NCBI GenBank assembly: GCA_964481575.1
Contig: CAYZTR010000006.1
Coordinates: 1-64,000 of the forward strand
Length of the DNA stretch: 64,000 nt
Source of the DNA: UQRS01 sp964481575
GTDB taxonomy: Bacteria > Bacillota > Clostridia > Oscillospirales > Acutalibacteraceae
Direction of reading: 5' to 3'
This document shows positions 52,107-60,765 of this stretch, piece after piece. Position 1 is the first letter of the stretch; the number at the start of each line of letters is the position of its first letter. The position numbers and the translations under genes are program-made. Under the pieces are notes generated by a model. It made no database searches. It saw nothing but the letters and a program-made list of their open reading frames with translations, and was not told the DNA's origin.

Positions 52107-53646
52107 TTTGCTGATTTTGTTTGGCGTTGCTGGCATTTTCGGCCGGCGGCTGCGAGCCGTAACCGTAGCCATAGCCGTAACCATAACCGTAGCCGTAGCC
52201 GTAACCATAACCGTAGCTATATCTGCTGTAATGGCGGCTGGATTTGGCCGTATCTACATCCACCATCAGGGTGCCCAGAATGTTAACCTTGGCGGTATTC
52301 AAGGTTTCCACTGCGTTACGCAGTTCCTCATGCTTGGTCCGATTCTGACGAATGGACAGCAGCACGCCGGTGGTATACTGGGCTAGAATCAGAGCATCGG
52401 TCACCATATTGACCGGCGGGGTATCTAGTAGAATCACGTCATAGTAACCGGCCAGTGTATCCAGCAACAGCTCCATATTTTTGGAGCCCAACAGCTCCGA
52501 CGGGTTGGGCGGGGTGGGACCGCCGGTACACACATCCAGATTGGTAATCACATTCTGATGTACGCTGTCATTCAAGTCATCAATACCGGCCAGAATAGAG
52601 GACAAGCCCTTGCCGTTGTCCAGCTTGAAGATTTTATGTTGCACCGGCTTCCGCATATCGGCATCAATCAGCAACACCTTTGCGCCGGTCTGGGCCATGG
52701 TGATGGCCAGATTCGCCGTAGTCGTGGACTTATACTCTCCAGGATTGGAACTGGTGACTTCCACAATCTTCCGCTCATAGGTACCCAGGGTAAAAATCAG
52801 GTTGGTTCGAACCGTTTTATACGCTTCCCGGATCGGGAAGGGCGTCTTTTCACTGATGCGGATATTATTGTACACAGCAGCCAGGCTCTGATTCTTTTTC
52901 CTGCCCTTGCCGGGACCGCCTTCCACACGGAAAGACGGGATAGAACCCATGGCCGGGAACTGATACTTACTCTTGACCTCGTCCTCACTGTGCACAGAGG
53001 TATCCAGCGCAAAAAACAGGAGAATTAAACCAGTGGGGATAACAGCGCCCACCAATGCGCCCAGGATCAAATTCTTGCTGACCACAGGATAAGAGGGGGA
53101 AGCCGCAGGGGTTGCAGCGCCCACCGTCTCCACAGCGCCGGCTTTGGTAACCCGCTGCAGCATTTCAGGCGCCAACTGGGCAATGGTGTTGCACATATCC
53201 GCAGACAATTGCGGGTCGGTGGTGGTAGCGGAAACCTGCAGCACTTCTGTTTCGGAAACGGATTCCATAGTCACCGCAGCCTTAATATTGCTGCCGGTCA
53301 GGTGATACCCGTAAGTATTATTCATCTGGGCTGCCACGGAATTCATAAAGGTGATATCACTGAGCAGAACAGAATAGGTCTCAATCAAGCCCCGGGCCGC
53401 CGTAATGGTGGCGCCGGTAATGATGGAGGTATTGGAACTGGTACCAGTAGTATCCTCCTGCTCCTCCAACGCAGCAGTATATCCGTTATTCACATACATA
53501 TAAAGGGAAGAAGTATAGCGGGGAGTCAGTAAAAAGCTGCTGATCAGATAAGCAGCTACTACCCCGATAAAACAGCCGATCACAATAAAGTATAATCGCC
53601 GCAGTAAAATATTAATTACGTCTGCTACAGAAAATTCATTTTCCAT
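52090..53646 (-). CDS. Wzz-BY-kinase (polysaccharide co-polymerase/tyrosine autokinase)
   Basis: A 518-residue bacterial tyrosine kinase. The N-terminal Wzz domain has two membrane segments (about 17-38 and 200-222). The C-terminal kinase has Walker A SSNPGEYKSTTTANLA (GEYKST variant), A' LLIDADMRKP and B ILLDTPP. It ends in a Tyr-rich tail that contains ten consecutive Tyr-Gly pairs (protein about 473-494) and then a polar end. BY-kinases autophosphorylate on such tails to control polysaccharide export. The tail is exceptional in its regularity. The gene is paired with the CpsB-like phosphatase. Confidence 0.93.
   Translation of the reverse strand: MENEFSVADVINILLRRLYFIVIGCFIGVVAAYLISSFLLTPRYTSSLYMYVNNGYTAALEEQEDTTGTSSNTSIITGATITAARGLIETYSVLLSDITFMNSVAAQMNNTYGYHLTGSNIKAAVTMESVSETEVLQVSATTTDPQLSADMCNTIAQLAPEMLQRVTKAGAVETVGAATPAASPSYPVVSKNLILGALVGAVIPTGLILLFFALDTSVHSEDEVKSKYQFPAMGSIPSFRVEGGPGKGRKKNQSLAAVYNNIRISEKTPFPIREAYKTVRTNLIFTLGTYERKIVEVTSSNPGEYKSTTTANLAITMAQTGAKVLLIDADMRKPVQHKIFKLDNGKGLSSILAGIDDLNDSVHQNVITNLDVCTGGPTPPNPSELLGSKNMELLLDTLAGYYDVILLDTPPVNMVTDALILAQYTTGVLLSIRQNRTKHEELRNAVETLNTAKVNILGTLMVDVDTAKSSRHYSRYSYGYGYGYGYGYGYGYGYGYGSQPPAENASNAKQNQQNDTKN
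52156..52215. repeat. Hexanucleotide repeat coding (Tyr-Gly)10
   Basis: Ten 6-bp units, alternating forms of (g/a)cc(g/a)ta on the plus strand, encode the Tyr-Gly run of the autokinase tail. Units are not identical, so it is an old or partly diverged array. Unit gain or loss would keep frame. Confidence 0.85.
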
Positions 53647-53718
53647 GTAGTATCCACATCCTTTTCACTTGTTCGGTTTCTGCACTGCGAAAATAGCATA
53701 TGAGCCTATTTTCTTCTT

Positions 53719-53747
53719 ATTATACATCATAATATCAGAAGAAGCAA
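53719..53747 (-). promoter_or_regulatory. Promoter of the autokinase-phosphatase operon
   Basis: Minus strand TTGCTT (53747-53742), 17-bp spacer, perfect TATAAT (53724-53719). Confidence 0.75.
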
Positions 53748-53808
53748 CAATTTTTTGCTCTTTTCATTTAAATTATCTTTCGCACATCCATATTCCTGAA
53801 ACACAGTC

Positions 53809-54144
53809 TCAGGTCCAGGTCTTCCAAATCTCGGGGCAATAGCCCACAGTGGCCAGGCGGCCGTTGCGGACAATGGGCGTTTTCAGCAGCATGGGATCCT
53901 CCAACAGTTTCTCTACCTTAGCTTCCTCATAGGCTAGATAACGCACAAGGGCTGCGTTTTTGGCCTTGGGATCCAGCAGGGCGTCAACGCCGCCCACCAC
54001 CTGCAATACAGAGGTCAGTTCCCTCCGGGACATTCCCTTTACCTGAAAATCGATCATTTGAAAGGGAATGTTCCGTTCTTTGAACCACCGCTGGGCTTTT
54101 TTGGTATCAAAGCACTTGGCCTTTCCGAAAATCTGAATGTTCAT
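53809..54144 (-). CDS. ArsC/Spx/MgsR-like thioredoxin-fold protein
   Basis: A 111-residue protein of the ArsC/Spx superfamily with a single N-terminal Cys (GKAKCFDTKKAQRWF, Cys about 11) and the family strand TPIVRNGRLATVGYCPEIW. Without the CxxC of Spx, it is more like MgsR/YffB-type proteins. Its role is unknown. The ATG overlaps the rqcH stop by 4 nt (ATGA). Confidence 0.8.
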   Translation of the reverse strand: MNIQIFGKAKCFDTKKAQRWFKERNIPFQMIDFQVKGMSRRELTSVLQVVGGVDALLDPKAKNAALVRYLAYEEAKVEKLLEDPMLLKTPIVRNGRLATVGYCPEIWKTWT

Positions 54145-55898
54145 ACAGTTCCTCCCAGCCTGCGGCACAATGCTGCGTCCGGCGTCACATAAACAGTACG
54201 GTTTGTCTCATAGATTACCATGCCGGGGCGGGCACCGGCCGGCTTTTTTACCCGGCGTACCGGGGTATAATCCACCGGCACAGAGGAGGATTCCCTGGCC
54301 TTGGAATAGTAAGCGGCCAGACAGGCAGCCTCCCGCATGGTCTGCTCCGGCGGCTCGCTGCCGGCACAGCAGAGGATGACATGGGAACCGGGAATATTCT
54401 TCACATGGAACCACAAGTCATTCTTTTCGGCGGTGTGCAGAGTCAGCTGGTCATTCTGGCGGTTATTCTTCCCCACCAGGATCCGGAACCCGTCGCTGGA
54501 GCAAAAGGACAGGGGTTTGGACAGCTTTTCCTTTTTCCGGGGCGCGCCGGACCGGCGCAGATATCCCCCGGCCACCAGCTCTTCCCGAATCTCGGCCAGA
54601 TCGGCCTCGCAGGCAGCCCGGGTCAGGGCGTCAAACACGGAATCCAGATACCGCAGCTCCTCCTCCCCGTCTGCGATCAGGCGGGTCAGGGTTTCCTCGG
54701 CAGTGTAACTCTTTTTATATTCCTTAAAATACTTTTGGGCATTGGCCGCCGGCGTCAGGGCCGCATTCAGGGGAATCTTCAGTTCCTTCAATTCCGGGTC
54801 ATAATAATTCTGCACCACGGCCACAGCCGCACCCTTGGGGATGGCATGAAGATTGGCTTTGATCAGTTCCCCGTAAATCCGGTAGGTTTCCCGGTCACTG
54901 CAACGGGCCAGATCCCGCCGCTGGGCGTCCAGCTTCCTGGAAATACGCCCGGAGGCATTGGACAGCAGCTTCAGCAGGTCGGCGCTTTTGTGCCGCATCC
55001 GATCGGCCTGCTCCCGTGCGGCATAGAAGGCATCCAGCAGGGCGGAATAATCCCCGGGGGTACTGGTCAATGCCGCCCGCCCGTATTGCAAAACAGGCAA
55101 ATAAGTAAAATCCAAAGGCCGTCCGTCCCGCCCTGTAACCAGGGTGGGGGTGCCCGGCCCTTCCATGGCTTGAGCCAGCGTCTCCAGCTGAAGTTTCAGC
55201 TTAATCCGTTCCCGGTCAGACAGATCGCAAACCGGTTTATCGGTATCGCCGCAGGTTCGGTAGGCCACCTCCCGGCAAACCAGAGGACAGGCTCCGTCCA
55301 GGGTAGCCGACAGGGCCTTGGTCAGGGACAGATCCTGCTGTTCCAGCACAGCCTCCAGCACCGGAGCCGTGCCCGTTTCCAGCAGATCCAGCTTCCCCTG
55401 GGGCGTGGGCGGCGTATAGGGCGCCCCCGGCTGAATCAGCCGAGCGGCGGCATTCTCCAGATCCGAACGGCGGACGGCATCCACGATGCGGCCATCCTCC
55501 CCCACAAAGATCAGGTTGCTGCGGCTTCCCAGAATTTCCAGATACAGCTTGGGGGTAATGGAGTCCCCCATTTCATTGACCGAATCAAAGGTCAAGGCCA
55601 CCACCCGATCCAGCCCCAGCTGCTCCACCGAAAGGAGTCTGGCATTCAGAAGATACTTCCGCAGGAGCATGCAAAACATCGGGGGCGTGGCCGGATTCTC
55701 TGGAGCAAAATCGGTAAGATGCAAGCGGGGGGCATTCCCCCGGGCGGACAGCAGCAGCCGGCCGGCGCAACCCTTTCCCCGCAGCACAAAAACCAGCTCC
55801 TCCCGGGAGGGCTGGTAAATTTTATCTACACGGGCAAACTGGGTTTTGTCCCGCAGCTCGGCAACTAAGTGCCGGAGAAATGCGCCGTCTAACGCCAA
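54141..55898 (-). CDS. rqcH: RqcH (NFACT family), ribosome quality control
   Basis: A 585-residue NFACT-family protein. The NFACT-N region (MALDGAFLRHLVAELRDK) and a central coiled-coil (about 270-440) are visible, with the C-terminal NFACT-R domain (FRILVGKNNRQNDQLT and DLWFHVKNIPGSHVIL). It binds stalled 50S subunits and adds Ala tails. It starts at TTG 55898, after a purine-rich GGGGG. Confidence 0.93.
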   Translation of the reverse strand: MALDGAFLRHLVAELRDKTQFARVDKIYQPSREELVFVLRGKGCAGRLLLSARGNAPRLHLTDFAPENPATPPMFCMLLRKYLLNARLLSVEQLGLDRVVALTFDSVNEMGDSITPKLYLEILGSRSNLIFVGEDGRIVDAVRRSDLENAAARLIQPGAPYTPPTPQGKLDLLETGTAPVLEAVLEQQDLSLTKALSATLDGACPLVCREVAYRTCGDTDKPVCDLSDRERIKLKLQLETLAQAMEGPGTPTLVTGRDGRPLDFTYLPVLQYGRAALTSTPGDYSALLDAFYAAREQADRMRHKSADLLKLLSNASGRISRKLDAQRRDLARCSDRETYRIYGELIKANLHAIPKGAAVAVVQNYYDPELKELKIPLNAALTPAANAQKYFKEYKKSYTAEETLTRLIADGEEELRYLDSVFDALTRAACEADLAEIREELVAGGYLRRSGAPRKKEKLSKPLSFCSSDGFRILVGKNNRQNDQLTLHTAEKNDLWFHVKNIPGSHVILCCAGSEPPEQTMREAACLAAYYSKARESSSVPVDYTPVRRVKKPAGARPGMVIYETNRTVYVTPDAALCRRLGGTV

Positions 55899-55910
55899 AG
55901 AAAATCCCCC

Positions 55911-56678
55911 TTACAGATAGGTTGCCGGTTCCGACTGACGAATCTCTGCCACCGGCAGACCCGGGAACCATTCCCGCAGCCGCCTGGCAATCTCCGCCAC
56001 AATTTTCTGCTCGGTGGCAAAATGGCCGGCATCCAACAAACAAATATCCAATTCCCGGGCCAACAGCAGCTCATGGTGTCTGGCCTCGCCGGTGACCAGC
56101 ACATCAGCGCCAGCCGCCTTGGCCTCTTCCAGAAAATCCGCGCCGGAACCGCCGCAGACAGCCACCCGACGCACCGGCCGGGACAAGGGGGTATAACGCA
56201 GGCCACTGCACCCCAACGCGCCCTTGACAAACCGGGCAAACGCCTCCACTTCCATGGGTTGGGGCAGTTCCCCCAACCGGGGCATGGGCGGGATGCCGGG
56301 ACCTTCCCCCTGACCAAAAGCATGAATACCGGTCAACTGCAGCGCCTGGGCCAGCACATCATTAACGCCCCCCGCCGCCGCATCCAGATTGGTATGGGCG
56401 CAGATGGCAGTCATCTGCCCGGCCGCCAGAAGGTAAGGGGCGCTGCCGGCCGGCAGCCGCTTCACCGGGGTAAAGATCACCGGATGATGGCTGACGACTA
56501 GATTATAGCCAGCCTTCCCGGCACGGCGCACCGCGTCTGGGGTAATGTCAAAGCAAACGGCCACCCCGGTCACCTCTGCGGCAGGATCCCCGGCCAAAAT
56601 ACCGGCATTGTCAAAAGACATCTGGGTGGCAAAGGGCGCCCAAGCGTCCAGCTTTTCAAAAATATCACGCACCAGCAT
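55911..56678 (-). CDS. Nif3-like dinuclear metal centre protein
   Basis: A 255-residue member of the Nif3/YqfO family with metal-ligand motifs VVSHHPVIF, HTNLDAA and GEARHHELL near the C-terminal third. It binds two metals; the activity is uncertain. ATG 56678 follows AAGGAGG at 7 nt. It sits between trmK and rqcH; a trmK/nif3 neighbourhood is common in Firmicutes. Confidence 0.92.
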   Translation of the reverse strand: MLVRDIFEKLDAWAPFATQMSFDNAGILAGDPAAEVTGVAVCFDITPDAVRRAGKAGYNLVVSHHPVIFTPVKRLPAGSAPYLLAAGQMTAICAHTNLDAAAGGVNDVLAQALQLTGIHAFGQGEGPGIPPMPRLGELPQPMEVEAFARFVKGALGCSGLRYTPLSRPVRRVAVCGGSGADFLEEAKAAGADVLVTGEARHHELLLARELDICLLDAGHFATEQKIVAEIARRLREWFPGLPVAEIRQSEPATYL

Positions 56679-56709
56679 GGCCGGTACCTCCTTTTACGTT
56701 TCAAACCTT

Positions 56710-57471
56710 TTATGTTTTATGATTCTCTGTCGGCGCCGATGCAGCACCCAAACCGGTGCAGAAAGGCGTTCCCTGCGAAGCAGGCAATTCATCGGCCAGA
56801 ATGGCGGCAATCTCCGCTGCCAAGGCCTCCTGCTGCAGGGCCTCCTGCTGCAGGGCAGGCACCCGGGCCTTTTGGGCTGCCTCCCCGGATAATCTGCGCC
56901 ACTGCTTTTGCCGATAGGCGGCAATATCTTCCGGCGCTCCCAGCGCCCCGGCCAGGCCGATATACAGGGCAGCACCGGCATAGCCGCCGGTTTTCCCAGA
57001 ATATCGGGCCGAAATCACACTGTAAGGTCGCCCGTCATCCTGAACAAACCGCTCCTGCAAAGGGAAAAAGCCATAATCGGACAGATACTGCCGCAGCGCC
57101 TCCGGAGAGGTCATGGGCTGCAGCACCAATAAATATGCCGGATCCCGCAGCCAGGGGGCAGCGGCCAGAATGGCGGCAACCTCTTCTCCACCCATGCCGG
57201 CTATGACGATCACATTGGCCTCCGCCGGGGCTACCGGCGCAAGTCCATCTCCCAGGCGCAGTTCGATACCGTCAACACCGGCGGCCGCCACATTGGCCCG
57301 GGCCGTCTCCAAAGGGCCGGGCCGCAAATCACAGGCAATCACCCGGGGGCTTTGCCCGGTAAGCCGCAGAAAGATTGGCAGGTAGGCGTGATCCGTCCCG
57401 ATATCCGCCACTGGCAGACCGGCAGGAATGGCCGCGGCAATGGCCGCCAGCCGGTTGCTTAAAGGGCGCAA
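56710..57471 (-). CDS. trmK: tRNA (adenine(22)-N(1))-methyltransferase
   Basis: A 253-residue SAM-dependent methyltransferase with NRLAAIAAAIPAGLPVADIGTDHAYLP (motif I) and VIVIAGMGGEEVAAIL, which are family-typical of TrmK. The C-terminal part contains a 5-residue tandem duplication (ALQQEALQQEAL). It starts at TTG 57471, after GAGG. It follows the DUF1858 gene by 3 nt. Confidence 0.92.
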   Translation of the reverse strand: MRPLSNRLAAIAAAIPAGLPVADIGTDHAYLPIFLRLTGQSPRVIACDLRPGPLETARANVAAAGVDGIELRLGDGLAPVAPAEANVIVIAGMGGEEVAAILAAAPWLRDPAYLLVLQPMTSPEALRQYLSDYGFFPLQERFVQDDGRPYSVISARYSGKTGGYAGAALYIGLAGALGAPEDIAAYRQKQWRRLSGEAAQKARVPALQQEALQQEALAAEIAAILADELPASQGTPFCTGLGAASAPTENHKT

Positions 57472-57474
57472 GGC

Positions 57475-57675
57475 TTACGCCTCACCAAAATAGGCATTCA
57501 ATTTGGCCAGCAGCTCCTCCACATCGGTACCGTGGACGGCACAGGCTTCCTCAATAGACTCTCCGCGGGAAGCCGGGCAACCCAGACAATGCATCCCGAT
57601 CTCAAAAAAATACTCCGCTGCGCCGGTATCCCGATCCAGCACGTCACCAATCAGCATATCCTTGGTAATTTTCAT
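57475..57675 (-). CDS. DUF1858 domain protein
   Basis: A 66-residue protein consisting of one DUF1858 domain: an N-terminal helix, a strand, then HCLGCPASRGESIEEACAVHGTDVEEL with the two conserved Cys (CLGC). Role unknown; found alone or with redox genes. ATG 57675 follows AAAGGA. It is the first gene of the trmK-nif3-rqcH-Spx group. Confidence 0.88.
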   Translation of the reverse strand: MKITKDMLIGDVLDRDTGAAEYFFEIGMHCLGCPASRGESIEEACAVHGTDVEELLAKLNAYFGEA

Positions 57676-57853
57676 GAAAATTCATCCTTTCCTTGTTTAA
57701 AAACATCCATGCTAAAAGCATGTGTTTATTGTACCACAAAAAAAATACAAATAAAAGAGTTTTCCACTTTATTTTCTGCAAAACATCCGTTATAATAGGA
57801 GTAAACTGAAAGTATATCAAAATTCGTTGCAAGGAGGCCCGGGAGAATCACCC

Positions 57854-58870
57854 ATGAAACATTTCTGGAAACGGCTGCTCTGCGGTGGGCTGTGTATTCT
57901 GTTGCTAATCGGCGCAGGATGCCAGTCCCGGCAAAGTGACCATTCAAAATTGCAGGTAGTAGCCTCCTTTGCACCGGTCTACGCCATTGCCCTGACCCTG
58001 ACGGAGGGCGCTACCGGTCTGGAACTGTCGGTCATGGCCGGCAGCAGCACCGGCTGCCTCCACGATTACACCATCACCGCTGCCGACATGAAAAAAGTGG
58101 AATCTGCCGACCTGTACCTGATTGGCGGCGCCGGCATGGAAGGTGCATTTCTGGATAAGATCCGGGAGGAATACCCCCAATTAACCATTGCCGATGCCTC
58201 CCAGGGCGTGCGGCTGCTAACCGAAGAGGAGCATGACGGCCATGAGGAGCATGACGACCATGAGGAGCATGACGACCATGAGGACCATGAGGACTACGAG
58301 GATTCCCACGACGGCGAACATGCAGATTCCCATGGGCACGATCATGGCGCGGAGAACCCCCACATCTGGCTCTCTACCGAAAACGCCGCCATCATGGCCC
58401 GTAATCTGGCTGAGGCACTCTGTCAGGCCGACCCGGCGGATGCAGATCTGATCCGCCGGAACCTTCAGACCTTCACTGACGCACTGGAGGCCCTGCACAT
58501 TGCCTATCTACCCCAATTTGACACCCTGGAACATCGGGGCATCATCACCTTTCACGAAGCCTTTTCCTATCTGGCAGAGGAATTCGGGCTTCAGGTGGAG
58601 CAGGTAATTGAAACCGAAGCCGGAACTGCGCCGGATCCCCGGACGCTGCAGTCCTTAATGGACACGGTTCGCAGCGGCCATGTGTCGGCCATTTTTACCG
58701 AACCCCAATACCCGGATTCCACCGCACGTACCATTGCTGCCGAAACCGGCATCGGCGTCTACACCCTAGACCCCATTGTCACAGGGGAAATGAAGCCGGA
58801 CAGTTTCCTCACCAGACTGCAAGCCAATCTGGATACGCTGCTAGCTGTGCTGGCCCAACCATCCACATAA
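57854..58870 (+). CDS. Orphan His-rich zinc/manganese-binding lipoprotein (ZnuA-like)
   Basis: A 338-residue substrate-binding lipoprotein of the metal ABC family (lipobox IGAGC, Cys23). Ligand candidates are His70, His170 and the FHEAF His in the C-domain. Residues 127-164 form a His/Asp/Glu-rich loop typical of zinc-binding members; its DNA contains an 18-bp tandem repeat (about 58226-58280). No permease or ATPase gene adjoins, so it either pairs with a distant transporter or stores or captures zinc. ATG 57854 follows GGGAGA. A perfect TATAAT lies at 57791-57796. Confidence 0.9.
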   Translation: MKHFWKRLLCGGLCILLLIGAGCQSRQSDHSKLQVVASFAPVYAIALTLTEGATGLELSVMAGSSTGCLHDYTITAADMKKVESADLYLIGGAGMEGAFLDKIREEYPQLTIADASQGVRLLTEEEHDGHEEHDDHEEHDDHEDHEDYEDSHDGEHADSHGHDHGAENPHIWLSTENAAIMARNLAEALCQADPADADLIRRNLQTFTDALEALHIAYLPQFDTLEHRGIITFHEAFSYLAEEFGLQVEQVIETEAGTAPDPRTLQSLMDTVRSGHVSAIFTEPQYPDSTARTIAAETGIGVYTLDPIVTGEMKPDSFLTRLQANLDTLLAVLAQPST

Positions 58871-58957
58871 CCTGACATCAAAAGTCCATTTTGAAAACTG
58901 AGAAAATGAAATCTGTAGAAATAACAAATCTACTGATAAAACCAAAGGGAATTACTT

Positions 58958-59995
58958 ATGAATAAACATTGGAACTGGAAACGCTTTCGCCGCAAGAGAC
59001 TGTATGCTGTCTTGCTTTGTGCCGCCATCCTTGTGATAACGGCCATTCCTACCATTCACGGGCTGGAGACTGTCTATACCGCAACCATCGACAGCCCCGC
59101 CCAGACCACTGCCGAAACGCAGGCAACGTCGGAAACCGCCGTCAGCAGTGAAAACCAGCCCGAATCGGAACCGGAGGTTTCCCAGGAGGCTTCTGCGGAG
59201 GAGTCCTCCTCCCAGCCGGAGCCCCCGGCCGAGAGTCAGGTGCCGGTTTCTTCTGTGCCGGTCTCTGTGGCCGAAAGCAGCAAACCGAATTCTGTCTCCG
59301 TCCAAACCGCTCCCACTGAAACAACACCTGTGGTCACGCCGCCGTCTGTGCCGGTGACACCCGGCTCCAAAATCTGTTACCTGACCTTTGACGACGGTCC
59401 GTCGGATAATACCCTGCGGATTCTGGACATTTTGGCGCAATACAACGCCAAGGCTACCTTTTTTGTCATTGGCCGAGGCAAACTGGAATATCTGTCCAAC
59501 ATCGTAGCAGCCGGACATACCGTAGGATTACATTCCGACTCCCACGAATATTCCGCCGTTTACACTTCCGAAGCGGCTTATTTCGCCGATCTGCAGGCCA
59601 TCAGCGACAAAGTATATGAACGCATCGGCGTCCGCAGCAATATCATCCGGTTCCCCGGTGGCTCCAGCAATTTGGTCAGCGCAAAATACAATGTGGGAAT
59701 CATGTCCCGTCTGGTAGGGCAAGTAGAGGAACAGGGCTATCATTATTTTGACTGGAACGTCAGTTCTGGGGACGCCGATGGAAACAAAGTTCCGGCTTCC
59801 AAAATCCTGCAAAACATTCAGGGCATCAACTATACCAACAAGACCCGCATCTGTGTCCTGTTCCATGATACGTCGGCCAAAAGCACCACCGTGGAGGCTC
59901 TGCCTGCCGTTTTAGAGTACCTGTCAGCCCAGGGATTCGCCTTTGAATCCCTGACCGAAGACACCGCCCCCTTCCATCACAATGTGCAAAACTAA
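58958..59995 (+). CDS. Polysaccharide deacetylase (NodB domain), membrane-anchored
   Basis: A 345-residue protein: N-terminal membrane segment (about 13-35), a Ser/Glu/Pro-rich spacer (40-125), and a NodB domain with TFDDGPSDNT (metal and catalytic Asp), HSDSHEYS (His ligands) and RFPGGSSN. It probably deacetylates peptidoglycan or another cell-surface polysaccharide. ATG 58958 has a modest AAGGGA at 8 nt. The gene overlaps the VanZ gene by 14 nt. Confidence 0.92.
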   Translation: MNKHWNWKRFRRKRLYAVLLCAAILVITAIPTIHGLETVYTATIDSPAQTTAETQATSETAVSSENQPESEPEVSQEASAEESSSQPEPPAESQVPVSSVPVSVAESSKPNSVSVQTAPTETTPVVTPPSVPVTPGSKICYLTFDDGPSDNTLRILDILAQYNAKATFFVIGRGKLEYLSNIVAAGHTVGLHSDSHEYSAVYTSEAAYFADLQAISDKVYERIGVRSNIIRFPGGSSNLVSAKYNVGIMSRLVGQVEEQGYHYFDWNVSSGDADGNKVPASKILQNIQGINYTNKTRICVLFHDTSAKSTTVEALPAVLEYLSAQGFAFESLTEDTAPFHHNVQN

Positions 59996-60494
59996 CCGAA
60001 AAAAATGCAAATTATGCCTTCGGCTGCTGTGCTGGGTCGGCGCACTGGTCTGGGCCGGGCTGATTTTTTACATGTCCTCCAAGGACGCCACCGCCTCCTC
60101 TGGCCTGAGCGGTTCCTTGATCCATACTCTGCTGAAAACCTTCTGGCCGCCCTTTCGCAATAGCGACCCAGAGACCCAGCTGGCCGTCATAGCATCTCTG
60201 CAATTTTTGGTGCGGAAAACAGCCCACTTCTGCATTTATGGCAGCCTTGGCCTATGGGTTTTGGGCGCCCTGTCCACCTATACCCTATCCTTCCGGTGGC
60301 GGGAAGGGCTGACGCTTGGGCTGGTTCTGCTATACGCGGCTTCTGATGAAATCCACCAGTACTTTATTCCCGGTCGCTCCAGCCAGTGGCAGGATGTCCT
60401 GCTGGATGTCTCCGGCGCCCTGGCATTTACCTTGGCGGCCCACCTGCTCAGCCGGGCCCTTCTCCGCATCCGGCGAAGAGAAAAAAGCAGCTAA
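59982..60494 (+). CDS. VanZ-family membrane protein
   Basis: A 170-residue protein with four membrane segments and the VanZ pattern (IFYMSSKDATASSGLS, KTAHFCIYGSLGLWV, SDEIHQYFIPGRSSQWQDVLLDVSG). VanZ proteins confer low teicoplanin resistance in some species; most relatives lack a known function. It overlaps the preceding deacetylase gene and shares its transcript. Confidence 0.9.
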   Translation: MCKTNRKKCKLCLRLLCWVGALVWAGLIFYMSSKDATASSGLSGSLIHTLLKTFWPPFRNSDPETQLAVIASLQFLVRKTAHFCIYGSLGLWVLGALSTYTLSFRWREGLTLGLVLLYAASDEIHQYFIPGRSSQWQDVLLDVSGALAFTLAAHLLSRALLRIRRREKSS

Positions 60495-60651
60495 CTCCAT
60501 TTGCAGCGCAACATGCAAACCACCATTCGGCGCCTTAAGACCCCAATCACAGAATCTTAACAACACGTTCCAGCAAATGACACAGAAGTCATGCGGCGAA
60601 CTAACCCCCTCCCATCTCAGAAAAGTAACCACACTTTCTATGGCAGCACAC

Positions 60652-60692
60652 AAAAAGCCATCCGATGCGCATTTTGCTTCGGATGGCTTTTT
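60652..60692. terminator. Bidirectional terminator
   Basis: A 14-bp stem (60652-60665 with 60679-60692) with T-runs at the end of each strand; between the convergent VanZ and GH130 genes. Nothing else was seen in 60495-60765. Confidence 0.85.
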
Positions 60693-60765
60693 ATGGTTGA
60701 CATATTTTTGGCTGTTTCTTTATGGCTGTGATAAACGTATGGCCATTGATGTTCTGATATTGCAG

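Noticed and set aside
54381..55868. 495-codon plus-strand frame antisense to rqcH
   Set aside because: Antisense shadow; rqcH on the minus strand has clear NFACT domains.
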